From NCBI GenBank assembly GCA_035222895.1, contig JAVYIG010007474.1, forward strand, positions 1 through 64,000: 64,000 nt of DNA, in the 5' to 3' direction. The stretch's first letter is position 1. Every line of letters starts with the position of its first letter. A model generated the notes under the pieces. That model was given only the letters and a program-made list of their open reading frames with translations. It was not told where the DNA came from and did not search any database. The stretch comes from Strongylocentrotus droebachiensis (taxonomy: Eukaryota > Echinodermata > Echinoidea > Camarodonta > Strongylocentrotidae). Made by a program: the position numbers and the translations under genes. This document shows positions 1-10,600 of the stretch, piece by piece.

Positions 1-1493
1 CAGAGTCAGAGCTCTAGGAAGAACAGAGCCATTTTAATAATGGCTCTGAATAGAGCTTTCCAGCCGTTTTTTTAATTCTTGATTTGTATTATTTGTAAAT
101 TGTATTCTTGTATGTATAGAAATTTTTATACGGAGAATAAAACCACACCAAACCAAGAGCACGTATATTTGGAGGGGAATGGTAAATTATTTAGAGTTAC
201 CACTTATGCGTGATGTTTAGTAATGTTTGAAAGGTCCGTATAAATATCATTTCAATCATTTGATTGACAAATGTATTTGAAATTAATAGTTTAAAAGATA
301 TTGACAATATATGATAATAGGATGCAAAACGAGGTAAATTACATTACGCAATATACTGGCTCAATACTCAATCATTTGTCATGATCTTCTGTATTTCTTT
401 GAATTTTGATACTCGTGGATATTATAGTAAGAGGAATGTTAGCGAAATTAATTATATTTTTCCAAAAAATCTATTTCTCAAGTATGCACCTTTATTATTT
501 TTGAAAATGCAGTGTGTTCTTACGGAATTTTGAAAAAATAACAAATGTGCATGCTTGGGGTATAGGTATTATGGAAAACTTCTATAACATCATCAACGTG
601 AACACATAAACCTTCAAGGAAATCTCACCCACGCTTATCTATGAATGTTTGTCCCATTATAAACCAAGCATTTTGAATGTCTACAGGAATTGCCGTAGGA
701 AACCAGAATCTCTCCTGATCATTCTTAGTATTTTGAAAATTAAGTCAAATTAAGTTAGATGCTATGATGGAAACCTTTCTCCATACTACTAATAGTTTAA
801 AAATTGTCTAAATACATGTACTATTTTGTCATTATTTCAAATAACAAAAATGTCTGAAATCCATGAAAAATGAGTGTTTTCATTTTGGGTTTCTTCCTCT
901 TTTTTATGGGGGGGGGGGGGTTGTTCCCTTGTTCCCTTGATGATAACGGTCACTTGCTTACTTCGCAGACCACGATAATCACGATAATGCAGAATCAGAG
1001 AATTGAGGTAATTTTGATTAGAAAAGAACCGCAATATCGCAAAATTACGTTTGTTTTGGAATATAAAGAATTGACGAGTTCGTACTTTAAAAGTGCTGTA
1101 AGGGAAGCAGATACTTGAGCCTCCTATATATTGTATATGGGCCTCCTTAAAACGCCGTAAATGAGAATCCTATACATTGTGAGAGACCTTGAAAATCATA
1201 TATACAAGGAGGTGTGTTCAACAACTATTTTGTTTGGTTTTGGTGTTGAATTGAGGATTGTTTGCCTAGAAATACAGGTAACTTCATTTTTATGCACAAT
1301 AGGAAGTCATTGTGAAACTCTGTAACCTATCGTATAAAAAGCAAACACCTGTTGTTTTGATTATAGACTCTTGAAAATATGTTTTCAAATTTGAATAGAA
1401 AAAAAAATTGTACGAGGAACACTTACAAGAATCTGTTGAAAACGGATAGATTCTCGTCATAAGTTTAAACAGATGTTTTTGATAGTTTGAATC
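1..1493. other. AT-rich intergenic DNA, no gene seen
   Basis: The stretch holds the small hairpin at 24-48, a G homopolymer near 908-920 and AT-rich sequence. The open frames here are short, lack splice context and do not look like protein. Later exons of the minus-strand gene that starts at 2975 could lie here or beyond the window, but I could not identify any. Confidence 0.5.
24..48. other. small perfect hairpin
   Basis: Ten-base arms (CAGAGCCATT / AATGGCTCTG) surround a 5-nt AT loop. It does not match the histone mRNA 3' stem-loop consensus, and no CAAGAAAGA-type purine element follows. An AATAAA lies near 137 after a stretch resembling a LINE or transcript tail. Its function is unknown. 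Confidence 0.4.
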
Positions 1494-2516
1494 TACACTG
1501 TAAAAAATAATTTGTTCATTGGTAATTTTTACGTATTTTTTCCATGTAGAATTTACTTGAAAACATTAGTTTTGCCACTTACGCACTAAATTTAAGTCTT
1601 GCTAACTCAAACTTTCAATTTAGTAGAACATACGTGGAATATTTAAGTAAAATCAAATACATAAGAACTTTAAGTAATTTTCAGCTTGTATTAATTTAGT
1701 AATTTTAACTCAAAATCAGAAATTATACGTATTACTCAAACAATTATGTTGATTATTCTTATCTTTTTAAAGTAAGCACCGATGCAGTGCGTAATAGAAA
1801 TATTTACATAATTTATGAATATTCATTAAGACCAAATTAAACTCTTTTTTAAATAAAACAATTCTTTTTTGTGGTTGAATGAAAATTTAAGGACTTTAAA
1901 ACATTTACTAATTCATTTAACATGGCTAAGCAAAGACAAGACAATTTTTAATTGTTACCCAGTTCAAAACAAATCAAAACTTGATATTTCAGGAAATTGT
2001 CAATGTATCTTCTCGTTTCATTCTGCTTTATGTATGCATTCAATGTACTATACTTGACGAATAAAATCAATCAATCAACCATTAAGATGCTACGATCAAG
2101 TATATATAAAATTTGGAGCCTTTCAATATGTGTCGAATTGAAGCGTATGTAATAGTTTGTGATGGTGGTAGATATATATATATACGGTTAAATCTTAAAT
2201 AGAAGTCGTGTTAGTGATTAGTGATTAATCTTAAATAGAAGTAGTGAATGATTAGTGGATGTTACTTGTTAGATTAGATGGGTACCAAATCGTGCAATAT
2301 GTAATCCTATCATAGCTTTTTTTTAATTATCTAAAATGATTACAATACTTAAATTATTTACGTTAATGTAACTCGATTTAACTGAGTAAAAATTTATTCA
2401 GCAAAATAAGTAAATTCTACTTAAGATGCCGTAGGTAATATTTACTTAATAAAAATAAGGCAATTCTTTTCCTCAATATTATTGAGTTATTTCGACTATT
2501 ATTTTTTTACAGTGTA
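1494..2516. mobile_element. TA-flanked TIR element (MITE-like, ~1 kb)
   Basis: The ends are inverted copies: TACACTGTAAAAAATAAT at 1494 and ATTATTTTTTTACAGTGTA ending at 2516. If the outer TA is a target-site duplication, the terminal repeat begins CACTGTAAAAAA, as in many Tc1/mariner-like non-autonomous elements. The inside is AT-rich with no transposase frame. Near 2057 there is a LINE- or SINE-like tail (an AATAAA followed by TCAA repeats), which suggests a nested insertion. The superfamily assignment is inference. Confidence 0.65.
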
Positions 2517-2786
2517 CGATATCGTGACTTAAATTATAGTCAAATTGTCGAGTTTCGGGTTCAAAACCTTTTGCATAACAGTGTTCTATTTTTGAAAATA
2601 AATAGGCTTCAAGCTGGTGTAGATTTCATGTCACATAATTATGTATGTCTCTTCAATCTGTTTTTAATTGTTTTGTTTTGATTTTGAAAAAAGAGGCAAA
2701 TTCTTTATTGATGTGATGTCAATTTATGAATTCGAAAACAGGGAACTTGCTTGAAAAAAAGTTTGACTAATACGAGTTGAACTCAC

Positions 2787-2975
2787 CGCCGTAATCGGTT
2801 GCCGTTTCTGATGTGGTGCGATGGCGACCCATCTATCTTGACCTTTCGCTGATGCCTCGCAGGGGTAAGAAGACAGCTGAAATATAGCAACCAAGATCAA
2901 GACGAATCGAAGACATGTTCCTCCCAAGGTTCCTCTCAAGGAGTACTCCATCCTTCTTTCTTTCCCCAAACTCAT
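2787..2975 (-). CDS. first coding exon of a secreted-protein gene (partial)
   Basis: This is the first coding exon of a minus-strand gene. Translation from the ATG at 2975 gives 63 residues; a second in-frame ATG lies eight codons on. It has a basic N-region, a hydrophobic core (LRFVLILVAIFQL) and a likely signal-peptidase site after CEASA, so the product should enter the secretory pathway. After cleavage comes KGQDRWVAIAPHQKRQPITA, with a dibasic KR that could be a prohormone-type site; this is inference from a very short stretch. The exon ends at GCG followed by a strong donor GTGAGT (phase 0). Downstream exons, at lower coordinates, were not found in the remaining 2.8 kb, part of which is filled by the 1-kb element. 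It could be a peptide precursor or the start of an unrelated secreted protein. Confidence 0.5.
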
Positions 2976-3049
2976 CCTCTTGGTAGTATTGTATGGAAGT
3001 TACGTATCTACACTTCCACACAATCAACTCCTCCCGGAGGTCTACTTCA

Positions 3050-3056
3050 ATATATA
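3050..3056 (-). promoter_or_regulatory. TATA box of the minus-strand secreted-protein gene
   Basis: Read on the minus strand the sequence is TATATAT within GGGTATATATTGAAG, about 75-80 bases upstream of the ATG at 2975. The usual ~30-base spacing would put transcription start near 3020-3025, leaving a short 5' leader of about 45-50 bases. Confidence 0.4.
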
Positions 3057-3060
3057 CCCA

Positions 3061-6000
3061 GCAACAAATCCAGAACGTTCTACCCACGACACCCAACGAT
3101 CAAGTGTTATACATTTTGTTCTCACTCCTTCAGATATCGTGTTATGATCACAAAAGTGAAGAAGTTGAGTTTCTCCTTTTGTCATCTTGCGATTGATTTG
3201 TGAATGGGTAATTGTTGTGGTTTGTAAGTTTGGCGGAAGAGTCAAGGATTCGGTGTATTGCATGATGGGTGCAATTTTTGACACAACCTCAAGGGCACCA
3301 CAACATATGAATAAGTCTGCAAGGAAATAATACAAATGTAGAACTAAATAACATCCAATATCGAAAGGAAAATAAATCAGTATATACAGCGTTACCAGGG
3401 TGAATGTTTAACAAGATGCAAAGAAAGAATTTATGTGAAGCATATTTTCGAATATCGCTACACGTTTCAGAATAAAGTAGGACACGTCTAATATTGTTAT
3501 TATAGTTTTCTTTCAATCAAAAAAGCTGCACCGGAGTCAGATTGAGAGAAATAAAATACTGTCATAAAGGAGACTGGCAAAGCTTGATATTTGATGTAGA
3601 GTAACATTGTCACTAAACATTATAATCAGACTGACGTTTCATAAGGAGAGATGAATCTTCACGCCTAAAGTTAAGGATTTAAAAAAAAAGGACATACACG
3701 CTTTATACAGCGACGATTTACTACATAGTATCCTGCCTGAAAGTGCATTTAACTTGTATCATAAAAGGAATTTGTAGTACCCCATCTACGAGAGAAAAAT
3801 CTGATTTCTATATGAACTTTCACAAATGACGGGTTTCCATAATATGATGGGGTAGTTGTTGTTGTTATTAGTATCATCATTATTATTTTTATCATCATTA
3901 TTACTATTATCGTTATTATTATTATTATTAGTAGTAGTAGTAGTATAATCATTATTATCATACTAATTGTTATTTGATGTCAATCTGGGAGGCGAAAAGT
4001 AAACTGAATCACTGTAACCCTCGGGTCTCTTCTCCAGGCATCACTGATTAAAACGTGCAGGTGAACCACTATACTGGGTTTTTCCTCTCCATTTAACGTC
4101 CTATCCGAGGAACGGAAGGTTTTCACCGTATGTGTGAAAAGCCTGTTCACGATTCGAAATATTTTTTCAAAGAACTTGTTTATATTGGTTGTTTTTTGCC
4201 ATGGAATTCAAGGCGAAAAGAAAGAAAAGATAATGATTAATGATAATCAAAATGAAGTAATTTTTTTTTCCTTAAAGTGAAGAATACAGAAGGCTATTTT
4301 TAATACTTACCGATTTGATAACACATTACTTTAGACCACGTTTGCCGCCGAAGTTAATGACTCGAGTTATAAATCGACTATGGACTGAGCGCCGGGTTTA
4401 AATTATTATTTTCTTTTGTTTAGAATACGGGCCCATGGGGGGGGGGGGGGGGGGCGCTTGTCAGGACTTAGATCGAACACCATGAAGCCAAACAAATAAG
4501 ATATTATAGGGCGAGTTGATTTTATTAGGTAGAATAAGAACAGAACAGAAAACTAACGTGATACTGCATCACAATATCTTAATAGCCTATAACCTCAAAC
4601 ATGGTTTCTCAATACATAATACTGAAAAGTAACAAATATTCACAGCATTCTTCGATGAGTCAAATGAGACTACCAACCGCGCAATACAGGAAGCAGGATA
4701 TGGGTTCATTGTACAGTATAATCTGTCCTGATGATAATGTTGTCAATGAATGTAGGCCCGAGAAAACAGGAAAACAAAAGGGTTAACAGATCTTTCATAA
4801 TTCAGAATCCTGGAGCTTTCTCTAAGTCGTTAAGAGATGGTGAAATACACACTAAGACATTGTAGACCATGCTACTAATCAGTACGGCGTATAAACTATA
4901 TATAGATATAATTTTATTATTTTAAGAAACTTGTATTTTGTCGTCATGTTGATGGCAAACAAGAAAACAATCCAGTTTCTAACAGCAAAAACTCTCTTGG
5001 TTAATTTTTTTTGAGGGTTGAATAAGAATTCATGTATAATATGATGATTATTTTGATTTTGGAATCAGGGGTAGTAATAATGATAATAATTGAAAAAAAT
5101 ATCCGTTAAGTATTTCGATAATTCTGAATAAATCCTAATAAAAACCATTATCGCACTTTTAGATTAATATAACACTAATAAATGGGATCGTGATCAATAC
5201 GTCTTGAACAAGAGCTTGAAATTTCATCATATCTATATCATTTGGTCAAAATTTGACTACAGTTTTAAGTAAGGAAACAATTCTCTTGCAAAACATCTAT
5301 TCTCATTCTGAAAATCTGAATAGGGTGAAAATAGCTCTGAGAACGATCGTACACATACCTCGTTTGATGTACGTACTTCCTTTAGAATGATCTTGCCGAT
5401 GATTGAGTTCCTATTATTCCGAACAATATGACCACTAGCACCTGACTCATATGGGTATCTGCATTACCAATCACAGTTCAAGACAACCTAATATAGAGGG
5501 AGAAGAGAGACAAGTTGATCGTACATAAACTAAAGTTTTTCACAAAGGGCCCATACTTTGGATTAATCTGTTTTAGTGTACATATACTTTGACTAGATTT
5601 TCAGAAGGGAGAAGAAGTGAGCATTGGAAAAATTTGTTGTGAATAATAGAAGACGCATCAGTTTAATTTTGCCCGAGACATCTCATAAACGAACGGTCAA
5701 CAAAGGGAAAAGAATGTAAGTTCTATATTGTAATTAATTGCTTTTAGAATTGTGAGGTCAACGAAATCATTTGTGTGTTGTATCATGACTTCATACTATG
5801 AATGTTGCCCATAAAGTTGGAATTGATTTATCTTACCTCTTTACATGATTTGATTATGAGGATAATTAGGATTTCTTCGTCACAGATAAATGTTATATCA
5901 GATCTCGGAATTAAATAGATTATTCTAAATAGTCATATAAATTGGTCGATAAAGTTCTGAGAGGATAAACTTTATCTATCAATAATAAATCACATATTCT

Positions 6001-6290
6001 TATAATCATCTCACGACAAAAGGTTTAAAAGATATTGCAACTTAATGGGAAAACGTGTAAAATATGAATATCATTATTTTCCTTTAGAAAAGGTGAAATT
6101 CAGCCTAAACAATAATATTGTTTTAGCCTGCTGGATAATTCTTTGGTTCTAACTACAGATTAGTTTACATATCACTATATAGGCTCTCGGCTTTCAACCT
6201 TTTGCTTTTCCTGTTAATATCAGAAACAAAAATCGGATGATTAAGTTTAAAGTTCTACTGCAAAAGAGAAAATGTGTGGCATTTCAGTTG
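3061..6290. other. intergenic DNA, low-complexity tracts only
   Basis: It contains an ATT/ATC-rich simple repeat around 3860-3960, a G homopolymer at about 4437-4454 and otherwise unremarkable AT-rich sequence. No exon with convincing splice sites or protein-like composition was seen on either strand. Confidence 0.5.
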
Positions 6291-6297
6291 ATCTATC

Positions 6298-6361
6298 AGA
6301 GAGAGAGAGAGAGAGAGGGTGTATAGGGGGAGGGGGGATAGGAGGAGAGAGAGATAGAGAG
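6298..6361. repeat. GA/GGA microsatellite
   Basis: A run of AG dinucleotides interrupted by G-rich stretches. The same purine-strand composition recurs many times in this window. Confidence 0.9.
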
Positions 6362-6432
6362 ACAACGGTGAAGTTAGAGAAAAACTTTGCCTGTATGATT
6401 ATTTTCTTTATATTTTCATCAGACCTTTGAAC

Positions 6433-6728
6433 TTTGATAAGAAGAAGCAAAATTATTGACATCAATGTATCAACAACAAAAAAACACAATAGAATACTGT
6501 AACAACACCAAAGTGGACAAGTGCATGGCTGTAGTACAAGAATAAGCATTTTTTCGTGGTGGTATAGTGCCATAGATTTGAGACATTCGGATTTGATAAG
6601 AAAAAAACCAATATTGACATCAATGTACACACAAAATAGGTAACAGAATACCTTAACAACTCAAAAGTGGGCAAGTGACTTTAGTACGAGAATTAACGTT
6701 TTCGTGGTGGTTTAGTTGCATAGCTCTG
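6433..6728. repeat. direct duplication, ~150 bp, two diverged copies
   Basis: Copy 1 (about 6433-6585) and copy 2 (about 6592-6728) are offset by 159 bases. They share TTTGATAAG, TTGACATCAATGTA, CAAAGTGG/CAAAAGTGG and TTTTCGTGGTGGT in order. Frames in it are low complexity and not credible as genes. Confidence 0.75.
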
Positions 6729-7522
6729 TGAAAGGATGACCGACAAAGTAAATATTATTTTATTATAAAGAAATCCCCAAAGAAATACATAGAAAATGAT
6801 TTGGGTGAAATGGAGTGCACAGATAGGCGAAAATGTATTTTTTTAACAATGACCCTCTAACCTTTCTGCTATATTTAAATCTCAATATGTTGATCATTTT
6901 GATATAACTATGACATGTCTGTAAACTATATTGGTTGGTGTCACTTCCACCGTTTGCTTCCTGTATTTTCATCCACGCATTGCATTCATTCTCAAAACAA
7001 TGACTCAACCCATATGTGCAGAACGAAGATGTCTCATATCTAAACTAAAATGAGGTCCTTTGTAAAGGCAATCAAAACAAATATGACTGATTTCCTTTTT
7101 CATTATCTGTTATTTGTACCAGGAAAGTGTTGCGCGTTGCCATCGCACTTTCATTTGGAGCATAAGATTAAGGTTAAACGGGTGTAGCTTCAGGATTATA
7201 ATCATTCTAGATAAATACTTCGACAGTCATACAGTACTTTTACCAACACAATCGATTGAATTATTTTACGTCTTCATTTCGCAGTGCAGTATAGTTTAGA
7301 CCATCGCATCGGCCATATAAGCGATGTAAATATCTTCATGAGTTGCACTAAAAAAAAAGGATATTTCATAGTGGAATGAGCACGGCGTAAGGCCACCAGA
7401 ACGTCATCGAACAAAACATTACCATCATTTTTCTTTGAGGTTGTAAAACAGGGGTACACCTGTTAAGTGAGCAACAAGACTACCCTTGAAGTTAATTTTA
7501 CTTTATCTTTCATAGCATCATC
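6729..7522. other. upstream region of gene A
   Basis: No coding exon was recognised. Just before the ATG, the pyrimidine-rich run ending CTTTCATAG at about 7515 is a fair splice acceptor, so a non-coding 5' exon may lie upstream. I could not place a TATA box or such an exon. Confidence 0.35.
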
Positions 7523-7634
7523 ATGATGGCAACGTCTCGGAACCTGCTCTGGTTGGTTGTCATGGCAACATGCCTGGTAGTAATTTGTGCTGACGATATG
7601 GACGAGGACAAGCTTGAGAACTTTCATGACTACG
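7523..7634 (+). CDS. gene A exon 1: signal peptide
   Basis: It encodes 37 residues starting with two adjacent Met codons; the first is taken as the start. The hydrophobic core ends in CA, followed by the acidic mature start DDMDEDK. The donor is G|GTGAGT, phase 1. The following intron (7635-8401) carries a poly-C run at about 8043-8070 and no other recognised feature. Confidence 0.85.
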
Positions 7635-10600
7635 GTGAGTAGATACCCCCTTTTTCATTTAAAGAGGTAATATAACTATTCTGCCATTTTTTTTTTTTTT
7701 TTTTTGTTATGGTCAGTTTTTATTCTTTTCTCTCTTGAAACAAATTATAATCATAGTACAAATTACAATCATCATATGTAACACTCACTGCAAATGTGAT
7801 GACATTATAAATCAGTATAAATTTTGTCTTACAAACGGCTTCAAAGAAAACTTACATAGTTAGTTCCTATACATCATATTCGACACAAAAATTCATATTT
7901 TCAAAGAAAACATATGCAGTTATATAATCCAAAATTTTTGTTTTAACAATGTAGCAACTTATACTTCTTTTATACTGTTGTCCTGAGAAAAAAGTTTTCT
8001 CATTTTGTTAACTCTACCCCACCCGACCTCTCCCTTATCCCCCTCCCCCCCCCCCCCCCCCCCCCCCCCGCCCTCTTAACCGGTGGATTGCCTGTCTCTG
8101 CCTGCCATTTTGTAGAACATGATCGATCTTATGTGTTGCATAATAGGGCCGGTCAATTATTACACTATTACAATGCTTAAGAAAATGTAATACATGTCAT
8201 ATCATTTCTGGTCTTTGCGAAAAAATGACCTGCATTTTGGTTTCATCATTCGGTGGTTAGTGCATGGTTCAATGAATCTACTCGGTTTGGAAAGTTATAT
8301 CAACAAAATGTATATGCTGATTATAAAGATTGAATTTACAGTCGAAGAGTAAAGATTGGTATCAATTTTTTAAACAAAATTGTCCATCCATTCTCATGTA
8401 GGAATGAACAATCCCGCAGTGAAATGTCCTAAGAAGTGTTGGTCAGCCCCTCCTCCTAAGAAAACCATCTGCTCCACCAACGGAAGAACATACATCTCAT
8501 GGTGTTACCTACGCATGAGCGCATGCGCCCAACGTCCTATTGCTGATTGGCAGGTTGCCTATCTGGGACCATGTGTACACTCGTATGGATCTGTTAGCTT
8601 TACCTCCAGCGTACGCGAGGTGGGACCATCCTTCGAAGAGCCGATTCCGATGGGAAACCTGAAGAGAAAACAGCAACAACAACAGCAACAACGACAAAGG
8701 ATCAATTTTGGAGAAGAGGAGGAGGAGGAAGATGAAGAAGAAGAAGAGGAAGAAGAAGAAGAGGAAGAGTCTTCACCAGGTATGAAATGAAAATAATGAT
8801 GCTCTAATAAGACATAATTTATCATTTTCCTCATCAAATTTTAATTTCAATCAATCATTTATCGAAAATTTAAACACTTACCCATTTTAGGATATATGGC
8901 CCTGTCCTACATCCAAGCGACTGCCATATTCGAGAAGTGCGCCCCCAAGCTGCTGTAATGGATCAACCCTTCGAGAATACCATGGACAAGTGCGAAGCAT
9001 GTACGGCAATATAGGCAGTGCGCACCAACGGCCTAAACCATGGCTACCTGGGTTATATACGCTGGTACCAATGGCAACCTAAGACTGTCAAACTCAGCCT
9101 ATACAACCAAATCACAAATTGGGCAACAAATAGAGTAAACTGAAGACACCTTTGAAAAAAATATTTGGGAAAAGTTTTCCGGGAAAAGGGACGGCATTTC
9201 CGAAACCTCTCTTTCTGAACAAAGCTTTAGGTGACTGAAAAGACACGGCAACTCGCAACTATACAGGCTGCACTCTGGCGATAATATGGCAGCAACAAGC
9301 TAGTCGCCTAAAAGGTCGGTTGAATTGTACACGGCCATGAAAGAAAATTAATCGTGTTATAGGAATCATAACATTATTAAATGATGGTAGACACAATGAT
9401 AACATAATACCATTTTCCTTCTATCGATGTTATGAGTTAATTTGTCTTAAAAAAAATCACTAGTGAAGACATGTCATTCATTTATTTTAATAAATCATAA
9501 TAAAACTTAAATGAATCTCAACTATCGGTTATCTCTGATCTTTACCTTTGTATCTTCAGTTGCGATTGGAGGTGGCGAATCATCAGATGGGAATGAAGCC
9601 TATTCATCTCGATTTCAACCAGCTAGTCAAAGAGGTAAACTAGTCACCAAGTATATCTAAATTTCACTTAAAACTGACAAGTTATTTGTTGCATTTATCA
9701 ACGATTCATAGAATGAGAATATGGAAATTGTCGAGAATGACAGACTTGGCTATAACAAACAGAACATTTTAATGACATGCCGTTAGTTCCATGCTAAACG
9801 GTAAGCACCAGTATCCTTCCCATATAATTTCTAAACTTCTTCCATAAAAATGTTAGTAATAAGTTCACCATAATAATTTATAGAAGTAATAAGGATCACA
9901 TGAATACAATTTATGCAACTCGTCCTTTTCCGAAGTATCGTTAAAGTCTGATGATAATCTATTCGTTCCGTCATCTGATTTGTACACACCTCGTGGCCTT
10001 CGACGAAGGTATAACGAACTTTCTTTTTGGTTTGTCAGCGTTTTCAGAGTCAGTAGAGCCTGAAGAATCAGAAGGAGCAGAATCATCGCCAGTAGAACAA
10101 GCAGATAAACTACTGTTTTCCTTTATGACGTCAACAGGGACTTTTAGATTGCACGTCGACATAGTGGACTGCTACGTGTGACGTCCTTTTAAGGCACAGC
10201 GACGTCTTTTAAAGGCATTGCCAGTGCCTTAAAAGGACGTCTTACATGTACGTAGCAGTCCACGTCGACGTGCATGTCGACGTGCAAATCGAAAAGTCCC
10301 TAATGTCGTGTTGTTCTCTGGTTCCCAACTTGTCGTTGAACAAAGGGACTTGAGTTACACGTATTTGAAAATACTTAGTATCGCTTGCTTGAGAGAGAGC
10401 GATCAAAAAATTGACCAGATATTATAGAATCTACTCACATTAGTTACAACTATTCACAAAGCACCTTAATCATTCGAACCCGATGATTTTAGAGCGCCAA
10501 GAAAGAGCTAAATTGGCTCTTGTTCAACAAGCATATTAGTTACTCTTGCTCGTAAACATAAACAGTGGCGCCTTTTCTCTCTTTCAAAATGTGACTGTCA

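Noticed and set aside
24-48. Histone-type 3' stem-loop
   Set aside because: Stem and loop do not match the conserved histone consensus and no histone gene is adjacent.
3749-3961. Minus-strand frame rich in Ile/Met/Thr
   Set aside because: It is produced by an ATT/ATC simple repeat.
8559-8837. Antisense frame of poly-Ser and poly-Cys over gene A exon 2
   Set aside because: It is a shadow of the Gln/Glu-coding repeat on the plus strand.
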